Assembly: GCA_022264855.1 (NCBI GenBank)
Contig: JABYQU010000070.1
Coordinates: 1-64,000 of the forward strand
Source of the DNA: Lenzites betulinus
Lineage: Eukaryota > Basidiomycota > Agaricomycetes > Polyporales > Polyporaceae
Direction of reading: 5' to 3'
Length of the DNA stretch: 64,000 nt
The position numbers and the translations under genes are program-made. Positions 33,429-44,128 of this stretch are shown in pieces; position 1 is the stretch's first letter; every line of letters starts with the position of its first letter. The notes beneath the pieces are model-generated. The model saw only the letters and a list, made by a program, of their open reading frames with translations, did no database searches and had not been told where the DNA came from.

Positions 33429-33873
33429 ATGTTCCCCTCAATACCGCTCTTCGCGGTCGTCAGCGCGCCGTTCAAGCGCTCCCAGCTCGGGCTCTTCCAG
33501 GGGAAGATGAAGCAGTTCGGGAACAGCGTCCCGAACTCGAAGCACAAGACGCGCCGCTCGTGGCTCCCGAACGTCCACAGCCAGCGGCTTTTCTCAGATA
33601 CGCTCCAGCGGTTCATCAAGATCAAGGTCACCGCGCGGGCATTGAAGACGATCAAGAAGGTGTGTAGACGCGTATGCTGGCTGTGGGGAGTCCGTGAGGC
33701 TGATTCTGGTGGTGCAGCACGGGAATATCGACAGCTACCTGCTCAACATGAAGCCGGATTTACTGGGGTGGGAGGGCATGCGTCTGCGGGTACTCGTTAG
33801 GGAGACCCAGGCGGCTACTACGGGGGGGATGCAGGCAGCTGCTACTGGAGAGACAGTGGCAACCGTCTCATGA
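33429..33873 (+). CDS. MRPL24: Mitochondrial large-subunit ribosomal protein bL28m
   Basis: Two exons, 33429-33659 and 33718-33873, give 128 residues. The protein shows the bL28 pattern: FKRSQLGLFQGKMKQFGNSV, then SKHKTRRSWLPNV (compare bacterial 'SHA.NKT.RR..PN'), then FSDTLQRFIKIKVTARALKT and, in exon 2, HGNIDSYLLNMKPDLLG. It belongs to the large subunit of the mitochondrial ribosome. The C-terminal 20 residues are a low-complexity Ala/Thr/Gly extension. There is no long cleavable presequence, only a short hydrophobic and basic N-terminus, which is usual for small mitochondrial ribosomal proteins in fungi. Divergent from IDP1. Confidence 0.9.
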
Positions 33874-34813
33874 TATATGGTGTTCCTTCGCCCTAGGTGC
33901 GTCACAGTATGACTGACTGAATTGTGCGGGAGCTTAGTCTGTGCGCATGACCTAGGTCGTGACCCGCTCTACGATGGTCATTCTTCTCCCGACCGTCTGC
34001 CTACCTATGTATATCCACGGGAGGTAACAGCTTACCATCTTCTATAATGCAAGCTTCAACACTGGTCTGTCCGCTGAGAGTTATACGACACTACTACCAA
34101 GTCGCGCAAAAAGAAGAACTTTCTTCAAAACTCTGGCGACGTATGAAAGAACATCACGGGGGTACATCTTGCTCTTCGCGATCAGTCTGAAGTCTGATCA
34201 TCAACTAACTATCGCACGAGGCTACTGAAGTCTAACCCGCGGTCGCGTGCTCGCACACGGTCTGCGCAAGGTGTGTGATTTTCGTCGTTGCAGGAATGAG
34301 CAAGCTCTCAGGTAGGCAGCCGACGCTCTTCGTTGATACACAGTTGACAGCGAAGAAGCGAGAGTGATGCACGACATACTCAGCGTGCATATGCGCCGAA
34401 GTGACCTGTGGGAACCGCAGTGCGCACCCTAGATCCCTCGTAGGTCCGGGTTTTCTCTTTTTGACAGGTTATATAGCCACGTCCATCGATGAGGATCGCC
34501 CTTTCCATGCTATGCCTGTCGCCGTACATGTGTACCAAGAAAGCGGTGGCGTACGGTCGCTAGTTTGAGGGAAACGCGCCCCGTGAGTCCTTCGTCCTGG
34601 ACTGTGTTTTACGGATACTCACATGTACAACAGACGTGATTGTGAAGGGACGCCACCCAACACCCATCGACCACATTTCAAGTCTGTCTTTTTCAACGCA
34701 AATCCCATCCTGCGTGGATCGCAGGGATCCGCAATCGTCGTTCAGACTGGCAGCGCTCGCGCCGCTACGCCACAAACCGCGCCCCTCGTCCCCGTTCCCC
34801 GGCGATCTAAGCA
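33874..34813. other. Intergenic, no recognised gene
   Basis: About 0.94 kb between two plus-strand genes. No exon with family resemblance on either strand. Confidence 0.4.
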
Positions 34814-35804
34814 ATGTCATCCCCAGATATCCTCGTGATTGACACACCAGCGCTGCCCGTCGAGTGCACCCCCGTCGGCCTCCAATGGTCCGGCGGGACG
34901 CCTCCTTACACCCTCACTATCGCCTCATTCAAGACGATCCTCGAGCAGCACGCCGGCTTGGTTGACACGTCCTTCACCTGGACGCCCAATGTCACCGCAG
35001 GAACCCCCGTTATGCTCTTCCTCCTCGATCACGCCAACCTGAAAGCAGAGTCGCAGTTATTTCTCATCCAGCAAGGGACGGACGACAGTTGCATAACCAC
35101 CGCCCCTGCCGCCAGCGCGACTACTCAACCGGCCGCTTTTCCGAGCGCAGGGCTGAGCACTGGGGTGCTGGCGGGCATCGGCGTCGCCGCGTCTCTCTTC
35201 GTCATGATCTCCACAGCCGTTCTGCTGGTGTGGGTGCGCAGAAGAAGGCGTCGTGTAGCTGAGCCGCGCGAGGAACGAACAGGTAAGCATGCGGTCAGCA
35301 CATCTGCCATCCGCGATATACATATCAACCTGACACGCCGCAGTCGAACTTCGAGAGGAACCCCCTCTCGCACCCACGTTCCTACTGCCGTCGAGCAAGG
35401 CTCGGCAGGCGGTCCGCGAACGACCCTCTCCCGAAGACGGCGCGCTGGAGGAGTCCCCCACTTCTGCAGACTCGATGTCTGTCCAGGTCGAGACTTCGGC
35501 GCTTGGTGACGCGGGCGTAGCAGGAGGCTCAGCAAGTCACGACGATACTTCCGTCTTTCCGCGTCCGCTCGCCCCGAGGCCAAGAACCTTTGCGGACAAG
35601 CGGAGACTTCCTTTATCTGTTATACACGCTGTCCCTTCTTCGAGTCGTCTGCAGGGCCGAGATGCAGTCCATGTGCGTGCACGCCCCTTACCGCAGATCC
35701 CGAGGCATGCATCGGACGGTGGCGTCCGCCTCGCGGGCGGACCGTTGGACGAACGCAACGAGGAGGAAAGCAGCACGTTGCCCCCGCCATACAGACGCTA
35801 CTAG
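34814..35804 (+). CDS. Single-pass membrane protein with N-terminal GGTPPY-type domain
   Basis: Two exons, 34814-35282 and 35344-35804, 309 residues. Residues 1-95 form a small domain with QWSGGTPPYTLTI, TSFTWTPNVTAGT and a closing DDSC, like the secreted 'Ser-Thr-rich' family of fungi. A short Ala/Thr linker leads to one TM helix (about 115-142, VLAGIGVAASLFVMISTAVL) followed by six consecutive Arg as stop-transfer signal, then a 160-residue Pro/Ser-rich tail ending PPPYRRY. This is the architecture of wall-stress or surface sensors of the Mid2/Axl2 kind, which is a guess from layout. No signal peptide is present at 34814; either an upstream exon is missed or the TM acts as signal-anchor. 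A secreted relative sits at 59630-60339. Confidence 0.8.
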
Positions 35805-35916
35805 AAGTATCCAAGCAAACCCACGCCCCGCCCACCTGCACTCCTTACTCTTACACTCCGCCAACACGCCAGCCCCTCGTGCCCGGCACCGGGAACCCTC
35901 AGCCAGCAACAACCCA

Positions 35917-38420
35917 TCAGAGGGTGTACCTGAAGTCCGGCGCCTGGTTTCCCATCTTGCGCAGCTCCTCCGTGGTGTACTCGACCTTCTCGCCGCGCGC
36001 CTCCCTGTCGCGCTGCCGGGCATCCCGCCGCGCGTTCGACCGCCTGTACGTGAGGACCATCACCGGGAGCAGCACCAGGCCCATGCTCACGAACCCGAGC
36101 TCGACCGCGTCTGCAATTACACCGCCCATGAGCGCTATGCTATCGATGTGGGAGGGGGAGACGCACGGCCGAGGAGGTAGCGCGGCGCGTCGCGCACGCG
36201 GTAGATGTTGGATGCGACCGCCCCGCCCGCGTTCGCGAACATGACCTGCATCCCGATGGCGATGCCGCGCCTGTAGTGGCCCACCGTGTTGTTCCCCATC
36301 CTGCACATCGAAGTGAGCAGCATGTCCGGTGATGCAATGCGCGGGAGACACCCACCACGAGACGTTCCCCGGGAAGCCCGCGTAACTGCCCGTGACGACG
36401 AGGAAGGTGCCGAAGTAGCGCACGCCGATGGGCACGTCCGCGGCGTTGATGGAGAACCCGACGAGGCAGAAGACGAGCCCGAGGAAGATCGAGGGGGAGC
36501 GTTTCTGGTGGATGTCGGACCATTTGGACCAGGCGACGACGGCTGCGGCTGTGCAATGCGGATGTAAGAGGGGCGGAATGCGTGCGCGGGATTGCTGAGG
36601 GGCTTACTGGCGACGACGTATGGTGGTACGGAGAGTAGTTGGGAGATAACTGCGTTGAACCCGAACCTAAGAAAGACGATAAGGTTGGGAGGACGATGGG
36701 GTTTAACGTTTTGCGTGTCAGGCTCACCCGTTGATGATAGAACTGCTCGTGTGAAGCTCAGTATCTTGTTCTCTTGGTCATAACGGGACACTCACGGCAA
36801 GAACAGCGTAATGCCATACACTGTGCATATGATTGGGCATCATGATCTCAACGAGGGTGGAGGACGATGTGCGCACCTGGAGTTATAACGGACGCGTTGA
36901 TCAAGCAACATACAATCACTTTCCAGTTGAACAACGTCTCCCAAAGCATACGCATCTCGAAGTGCTCCTCCTCACCGACCGAGGAGTTGTCGTATCCTAA
37001 CAGGGGCGATGTGTGAGATCACACACTCATCGGAGAAGACAAGGGACGACGTGCTCTTTCGGTGGACAACGTACGCGCGCTCTTCTGGAGTTAGGAACGA
37101 TGCTTGGGCCGGGAAGTCCACGAGTACTGTTGGATAAAGTAAGTCATACATGTCGAACGACACTATGGGGTACTTACTGAAAAATGCAGCAATCGCAACA
37201 ACAATGGTGAGAAGCCCCTCGATGATCTACGACGATTAATTCGCCTGTGTCAGGTGTTCTCTGAGTTTGTTTATGCTAAATCAACTAACAAAAATCCATG
37301 ACCACCCGAGCAACCCAGCCCTGCCCGACATGAAAGAGATGGCGAATGCTAGTAGCCCGGAGAAGGCTCCCGCGAATGTCGCTCCTCCCCAGAAGAGACC
37401 GATACGGTACTGTACCATATGCCGTGGGTACCACATCGTGATGCTACGCCCAGCTCAAATCGTCATGCCATGAGAAGAAATGAGAGAGTACGAACTAGTA
37501 GAAGACGCCTGGTGCCAGGCCTGCCTCGGCAATGCCCAAGCAGGTGCGCACGGCGATCAGCTGAGGGTAGCTGTACATAAGCCGGGTCAGTTATGGAATA
37601 CCGATACCCACCGCGCTATACAGACGTCTTGACGAGCCCCATTAACGTCCTACTCTCCGTGAGTACGATACGGCCATGTGGATACTAGGTGGAGGACGCA
37701 CGCGATGATCCCCCATGCAAGCTGAAAACACATTTAAATAACCGTACTCGAATAACTCGTATTTGTGGGTGACTGACTGTAATTCCGGGCAGCCATCTTG
37801 ACGGCCGCAGCTTCTTGAGAAGCAAGCTATGTCATATGCTTCAGAAACCGCCAACCCGGCCACAAAGCAGTGCTTACTTCGAAGGTACAGTTCCCAGCGT
37901 ATATGACTGTTTTAATGAACTGAGATAAGCATGCACAAATGAGAGTGTTGCGACCTAATTGGGTACGCACGACGAAATACATAGTCTATATGAATGAACT
38001 GATGAGCATGCGGAGACATGTACGGTAGATATTGAACCTACCAAGACGACATTGTATCTGTTCCCATCCAGGTTTAGTTGCGTCACAAGACCCTGTAGCT
38101 TTGCATTGCCTGGAAGAAGGGTGAGAAGAGCCGCGCTGGCAGGCGTGCTGGAGAGAGCGCATACCTATATTGCTTCGGTCGATTGATGCCACCAGATACA
38201 TTATAATCAAGATTGGCAGGAGGCGGAGGTCCACTTTCCGCCACAACCGTCTTTCCTCTTCGTCAGTGAGGATAGGGGGAGGGGGTGATGAGTCTTGTCC
38301 GTCGCTCGCGCGCATGGGTCCTGAATCTGGGGATAGTCTCTCCTCGACCACTTCAATGATCTCCTTCTCCATACTGGCAGAGCGATGACCGCTGGATGGT
38401 TGAGATTGCTCGGAAGGCAT
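35917..38420 (-). CDS. MFS anion:cation symporter, Dal5/allantoate permease type (copy A)
   Basis: Plasma-membrane importer of small organic anions. Eighteen minus-strand exons: 38420-38165, 38109-38042, 37985-37971, 37906-37878, 37826-37778, 37721-37702, 37649-37626, 37570-37496, 37443-37290, 37226-37178, 37126-37055, 36996-36877, 36820-36796, 36742-36728, 36666-36608, 36548-36356, 36300-36167, 36110-35917; 1551 nt, 516 residues. Polar N-terminus, then helix 1 with RLLPILIIMYLVASIDRSNIG, KLRPSRWLPGIT, IAVRTCLGIAEAG, GWSWIF, a central loop with FLTPEERAYVVHRK and EEEHFEMR, and the C-terminal half with GVRYFGTFLVV, GHYRRGIAIGM; end QAPDFRYTL. In the helix-4 region the usual F-E-C-P reads G-T-V-P, which might alter transport. 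The intron after 37055 begins GCACGT (GC-AG). Substrate unknown (family range: allantoate, nicotinate, pantothenate, other carboxylates). Confidence 0.93.
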
Positions 38421-39494
38421 AGTTCAGATGTTCGTTCAGGGGTTTAGAGACGGTGGGTGGGCGGAGGGACCCGCACAGACCGTCGTGGGCCCACTCCGAG
38501 GGTAATAAGGGATCCGTTAGAAGCCAGGCGAGGTAAGCACTGCGGACACATGACCACTGCACTCTCGTCAATGTCGAGTAGGATTTGGAGCGGGGTCGAT
38601 TCGTGGAGAAGGCGTGCGGAAGCTGTACGGCGTTCTCAGTATGCCACTCCCTGTGAGATGTTCCTAGGTATTCTTAGATCCTGCTCAGTTCGCTTTCCGC
38701 GACTCTCACTGAGCTCACAGTACGCCGTGCGTTGTACGAGAGGACGAGCGCGTCGAAGCAAAGAACATACCGGGAATGTCGGTATCAACGATGTCCACCT
38801 CGTCATGTGTACGACGTCCTGTCATGAGAGCGCACGGTAGACTAAACCTATCTCCACCGTGACTCCGGGACTTCGAGGCGACTTCTTATCCGTGGGATTA
38901 GGCCGAGCCGGGCGCCCGCAATCCGCCCATACGCCTAAGATAGCTTATAGCGTGCAGCACCCTGCGCGCGTCGGCTTGCGTTGCCCTGCATGTTGTCAAT
39001 GGAGTGACGAGCGTGTATCCGAGAACCTGCACTATAAATTAAGTAAACCAGATCTTCGAATATCCCGTGCTTTCGCGAGGTAGGGATATATGGGGGGAAA
39101 TGTTGAAGATGAACAACGTATTGAACAAATAGACGAAACTTTGGCAAGCTTGTGGGCCAAGCTTGGAAAGAGCCGATGTGTTTGGCGTTATTTGCACATG
39201 GGTGATGACGCCACAAGTACTAGTGACCATGTATCGGTACCACCATATCAGTAAGTATTGCTACACCTCACTCACTTACTCGAAAGCATCATAATGTCCA
39301 GAGCCAACTTGCAGGTCGATGAATTCACCGGGAAACTAGCTATAGACCCAGGATAATATGTGTTCACCCCCAAATCGAAACAGCAACATCAGTACGACCA
39401 GTGAGTCCTAAGCTTCTCTACTCCCCTCCAAGTCTCGAGCAACCGGATATCCTACGCCTCAAGCCGGCAGCCGGGCCTCCCCCACTGCATGGAT
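38421..39494. other. Intergenic, no recognised gene
   Basis: About 1.07 kb upstream of MFS copy A. No supported coding exon; it contains the promoter of copy A and the 3' flank of the Thr-rich protein gene. A short direct repeat of caagctt lies near 39148-39166. Confidence 0.4.
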
Positions 39495-39928
39495 CTAAGA
39501 CAATGCGGCGACCGTTACGGTGGTGGTGACCGGGCCCGTAGTGAAAAACGTAGTCGTCCGGAGCGTCGTGAGCGTGGTCGTTGCTGGCTCCCTCGTGACC
39601 TCGGTGAGGAAGTTCGTAAGCGTCGTTGTCGCCGTTTCGATCGTCACCACCGGGTTGCCGTCGATGGTGATCGTGGTTGGCCGCACCGTAGTCGCACGCT
39701 CGGTCTCGGTGAGGACCGTGGTGTGAGTGCGTACCGTCACGGTTGGCTCGAGTTCGGTGACCACGGTGGTGACTGCGTGGGCCTCGGTGGTGGTGATCGG
39801 CTCGACGGCCGGCATGGCGTTGACTATAGGAGGCTCATGGATGAGTGCGATATATCGGAAGTCTGAAGAAAAGACATACTCTGAGCGACGGCGATGGCCG
39901 CGAGAACGAAGCCGAGCTTGTACAGCAT
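39495..39928 (-). CDS. Small secreted threonine/valine-rich protein
   Basis: Two minus-strand exons, 39928-39880 and 39823-39495, give 125 residues. Residues 1-16 are a signal peptide (MLYKLGFVLAAIAVAQ) split from the rest by a 56-nt intron. The mature part is almost cysteine-free and dominated by Thr, Val and Glu in TTTxT- or TxVxT-type steps (HAVTTVVTELEPTVTVRT, PTTITIDGNPVVTIETA, TTTVTVAALS), as expected for an O-mannosylated extended or beta-rich wall protein. There is no C-terminal GPI signal. Length and composition resemble small secreted proteins of wood-decay fungi; function unknown. It lies between transporter copy A and the 2OG oxygenase, all on the same strand. A TATATAAG motif sits 116 bp upstream. 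Confidence 0.75.
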
Positions 39929-40043
39929 CTTAATAATGGAGGGAAAGGCAAGAGAGTCTAGCGATGGACTGTTTGACGGTGAGGAAGAAGTGTGTGTAGG
40001 TCACTTTACTTTGGAGGTGTTGTTTTTAGGGGCTTCGAGAGGT

Positions 40044-40051
40044 CTTATATA
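40044..40051 (-). promoter_or_regulatory. TATA box of the Thr-rich protein gene
   Basis: TATATAAG on the minus strand, 116 bp before ATG 39928. Strong match to a TATA consensus, fitting a highly expressed secreted protein. Confidence 0.55.
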
Positions 40052-41425
40052 CTCGGGCCAGTTGTCTGTCATCATGGAGACATGCTAAGGGCTGGTACGT
40101 GTGCCGACTTGGCGAGCCTGGGTATGCCGAGCTGGAGAACTGAATTAGATTGCCCTTAGGACTTAGCGTATCGTGATGAAGGCGGCGTGGCTGCACTTCT
40201 TCGGCCATGTCAGGATCACTGCTTGAAGCAATACACAGTTTCTAGAGTTCGAGCGTTGCAAAAGTACGGCAAAGCACGACCTGCCGCTGGCGCATATCAG
40301 TGGGCACTATCAAGGAAAGGAGAATGTCAGCTCAGGATATGACATACATCTTAGGAGTTGTATACCGTGACACAGGCGGACTACTGCCTGGCTTAGGGTG
40401 CCTATGATATATTTCCAAATCTGGATTATTTCATCCGCAATGGTCTTTTCGGCACGTTAAAACAATTACAGAGCCCGGTAGAGTTGTTGGGGGAATTTGA
40501 ATAGCGTGATTTGGTACATGTCCGGGATGCCCACGTAGGAAGTTGCTCGCGGGACAAATAGCCGTTATTCACGAAGAAGCCGCACATGACCGGAGGGCGG
40601 TGCATTGTAGGCTTCATGCTGTGGACATAAGACAAGGTACGCGACACTGAGCGCGGAGGATGTCGTGAGTACAACGGGGTATTCAGCCCGCTACGTCACG
40701 GCTTGGCGGCAGGATTGTATGCACTACTGAGAGATAGGTGGCGGGGGAAGTTTTACGCCTCGAATGGAGGCCTTTCCACCGCTTTCCGTCTCCGGACGCA
40801 AGAATAAGATCACGAGTTGAATTATCTATTTATCACATAAATTCACGGAGCCTCGGAAACTGTGGCCAACACAACGTACATGCATTGCGCACCGTGCCCA
40901 CATACTACGATGACCGCTCGCCCCAACTACATCGGCAGTTTGACGACCCCCACTACTGGTAAGTACCCGGCGAAATAAGATCTCGTCTACCGAGGATTCT
41001 GTGGCCGCTTAGCAGACTCTTGAAGGCAACACCACGAATGGTTGGAAGAGTCATGCGCCCTCGAGACTACAAGGATGCATACTTGAAAACTCACCATATA
41101 CGACACTTATATATTGCGAGTGAAGTGTCCACAGAAGACAAACGTCACGTTGGGACTGCGTCAAGGTAGATGTTGAGACGAGTTCAACGCTAGGCGCCTA
41201 CAGTTGCCACCTGGTAAACGCGATCACGTGGCCGCGTTGTACTGATCATTCTAAGTTAACCAGTTTGGGGCGAAGTAAGGGGGGCGCACCAATTCACTAT
41301 TCAAACACATCATAAAGGTAATGGGTGGGTTTTCCGGGACTCTTGTCTGCATATACAACGTATTTAACTCTGCCGGTGCCGCTTCCCAACCACATGTAGA
41401 CAACCTCCCCCAACAAGAACTACGT
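40052..41425. other. Intergenic, no recognised gene
   Basis: About 1.4 kb of AT-richer DNA. Open frames are short and lack family character. No RNA gene or repeat recognised. Confidence 0.4.
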
Positions 41426-43033
41426 TTAGTTGTAATGCTTCACCGTGACACCATGAATAACTTCGACCTCCGTCCCGTCATCCGTCTTTTGCAACTTTGA
41501 CACACCATAAGCGCTTGTCACCCCCATCCTGTACTGCTTCATTGTCGGCGCGCGATTGTCGGCGACCCTCCGTGCCACACCCACACGCTGCAACACCGGG
41601 CTCTCAAGCCGCGGAGAAAGCGGCACATCGTCGTCCACGTAAGAGAAGTAGAAGACTCCTAGGCGTGGAACTCCAGTTTGATCTGCCGGCGGCTGGCGCA
41701 CGCGGTGGATGGTGGCCTTGTAGAACCCACCAGAGAGAAACTCCATGCTGTCGCCGATGTTCACAACCTGAGTATGCGAATGTAAGTGACAGTGCGCTTG
41801 AGGGGTGATTAATTAAGCAGAAAACGTACCAGGGCGTTTTCGATGTGACGGACCCACCGCCATTTGCTGTCTGGACAAAGGATTTGAAGGCCAGACACGG
41901 GCTGACTCCAGAGTATCGATACAGTCCCTATGTCTAACGGCGCGCGCCTGAGAAACGCATGGGGGGATAATCCCTATCGACCGTACCTGCATGTCCCTTG
42001 ATCCATATGTTTTTGGTCTGGTCCTCTTCCTCCTGTGAGCGAGGAAAGCTAAACCAGTTTCACATGACATCAATATATTTGTTAAGGTCCGCTGGTCGTA
42101 TACTCACTACTTCATCGCCCGCACTTTGAGAGCATCTGGTTAGCGATATCCTTAACATCTGCCGAGACACTTACCAGATGTCTCGGAAGAGGAACTGAAG
42201 CTGTGTAGGTTCACGAATGTCTCCTCTGGCAACTCCATTCCTTCGGCGAGCATCCTGTACGACTTCCCGTCAACACATACTCTGTTTAGCGCGTACCGGC
42301 GGAAGCGTACTTGCCTCAACAGAGGATGCAAAATATTGAAGTGATTGTGCTCTGTGAATGCGCGCAGCTCGGGAAGGAATGGCTCGATCGCCTCCGGATG
42401 CTGCTGAAGCTCGGGATTGATGACCTCGCAGTGAACTGGAATAACGATACCGTCAGTAGTTACACAGCACACGTCTAAGTAGTACGCACTGTTATATTGC
42501 TCGATCTGATCACGTACTCCCCCGCTAATGTCCTATTATATTCGGTGAGTGACGGTTAGCACATGGGGCCAGCAATGATACGGACCCAGGTCTGACGCGG
42601 CTTGTAGCCTCGATAGGAGCCTGTCCTCTGGAAGTCGCTGAAGAGACGCTTTTTCTCGTCCTCCGGAACCTGCGTGAACATCGCGTCTGCGATGTCGAAC
42701 ACGCGCGCGTTCTATGACCGTACACAGGTCAGTAATCATCTTCAGGCGAGACGAAGAGAATGGTAATACTTGAGATTGAGTGTATCCATGGTTCACGATG
42801 TACAAAAATCCGTAAGTGCGCATCGCGTCGCGCACTTGGACCCCAAGCGCCGCGCGCCCTTTAGGCGTGCCAACCTGAGAGAAGTCGATCACGGGGAGCG
42901 GTGCCCATTCCACTAGACACCAGGGTTCAGCATGCGAGACGGCTATACTCTGATAATAGCGCAACATACACTCTTCCTTGGTGGGAGCTACCGGAGTATA
43001 GTGAGGGACTGATGGGAGTGTAGGGGCAGGCAT
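41426..43033 (-). CDS. 2-oxoglutarate/Fe(II) dioxygenase, isopenicillin-N-synthase-like
   Basis: Non-haem iron oxygenase. Nine minus-strand exons: 43033-42770, 42711-42586, 42532-42490, 42435-42315, 42254-42175, 42135-42111, 42048-41987, 41933-41830, 41767-41426; 1167 nt, 388 residues. DIOX_N part (about 40-160): LPVIDFSQVG, TYGFLYIVNHG. Catalytic beta-jelly-roll: iron ligands His239 and Asp241 (KGHADIGTVSILWSQPVSGL), then VVNIGDSMEFLSGGFYKATIHRV with His296. The 2-oxoglutarate-binding Arg is in PRLGVFYF; the usual R-x-S has Gly at the third position. The intron after 42315 starts GCAAGT, a GC-AG intron. Members act on small acids, flavonoids or peptides; here the substrate is unknown. It sits between two Dal5-type transporters on the same strand, which hints at oxidation of an imported anion. 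Confidence 0.93.
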
Positions 43034-44128
43034 TGCGATGTGAAGGATAGGTGGTCGAGCTGACTCCTAGGTACTGTAGATGACTGATTTCTTGGCGGTA
43101 TATATGGGTAACGGTGCAGGAACTATCGTTTTGACGAGAAGCGGTCGTGCGAGAGGAAGCCGTGGCGGCGCCCCGTCCTCCATCCAGCAGGGAAAGAGAA
43201 TGGCCAGGGTGCAATGCACACCACGCAGGTGACGGCCATGGACGCGTCCTGGGAGCATCAGCAGATAGCGCTATGATAAGAGAGTTTCCAAACAACGTAC
43301 CGAATGTGTCCGTATCGAACTTCGAAAGCTTTGTGGCGCGACAGCGTCGTCGCGTGTGCAAGCTTTGACGTACATCGGTGGCTTTGGCATGAGAGAGTAC
43401 TGTGCGGAGAGACGGGGAGACGCTGCGAAAGAGCTGTTGATCGATGTACACCGCTTCACTATTGGTGGGCAGGATCCGGACGTCGACTTCGATCTGATAT
43501 CATACTCGGCCTTTCGCTGTCAAGATACAAGGCTTCGCGTGTAGCCCACCAACCAGTCCTAGTACGCACTGATGAAATCAAGCCGTAAGAGCTTTCACAG
43601 AGGAAACCGAGCGCGATAGGAATCGACGCGTACTTTGCATAGCCTGGCTACAAATGTGGGTGGTGACGCGTGACGGCTTCGCTGCATGAGACTATGAACA
43701 TGCTGTAGGAATTTGATGCCCCGAGCAGGTCCTCTAAGAACGGCTAGCAAGATACTCAAAATGGTTCGATGACTTGAGGGGAAGCGTGCGCATGCGTAGG
43801 CCTATAACGGAAAAGAGTGGCAATCATTAAATCGAGAATGAACGCGAGTTCTGGATTAGATCTAGGAGACTCTTTCAATGAACGTTACAGCACCCCTATG
43901 AGGAGCAATTGACCTACTGTGCATGCAAGCATTATGGGCTAAAGTATGCTTGAAGTTGGTGGTTTCTTGTGTAATCGCAGCGGTCCTACGGTCATTCAAA
44001 GAGGTCTATCGTTACACACTGTACAATACACATGCTCATATAATACAAGCATTCTGCGCGCCTCCCACGACTTCCTGCTGCAACGCCTCCTTCTGTCGTC
44101 GCATAGGAGAAGTGGGTCCTGCAAACGC
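43034..44128. other. Intergenic with oxygenase promoter
   Basis: About 1.1 kb. A CATATATAC motif (minus strand, 43099-43107) lies 66 bp before the oxygenase start and is a likely TATA box. The rest has no supported gene. Confidence 0.4.
43099..43107 (-). promoter_or_regulatory. TATA-like box of the 2OG oxygenase gene
   Basis: CATATATAC on the minus strand, 66 bp before the start codon at 43033. Assigned by position and sequence. Confidence 0.45.
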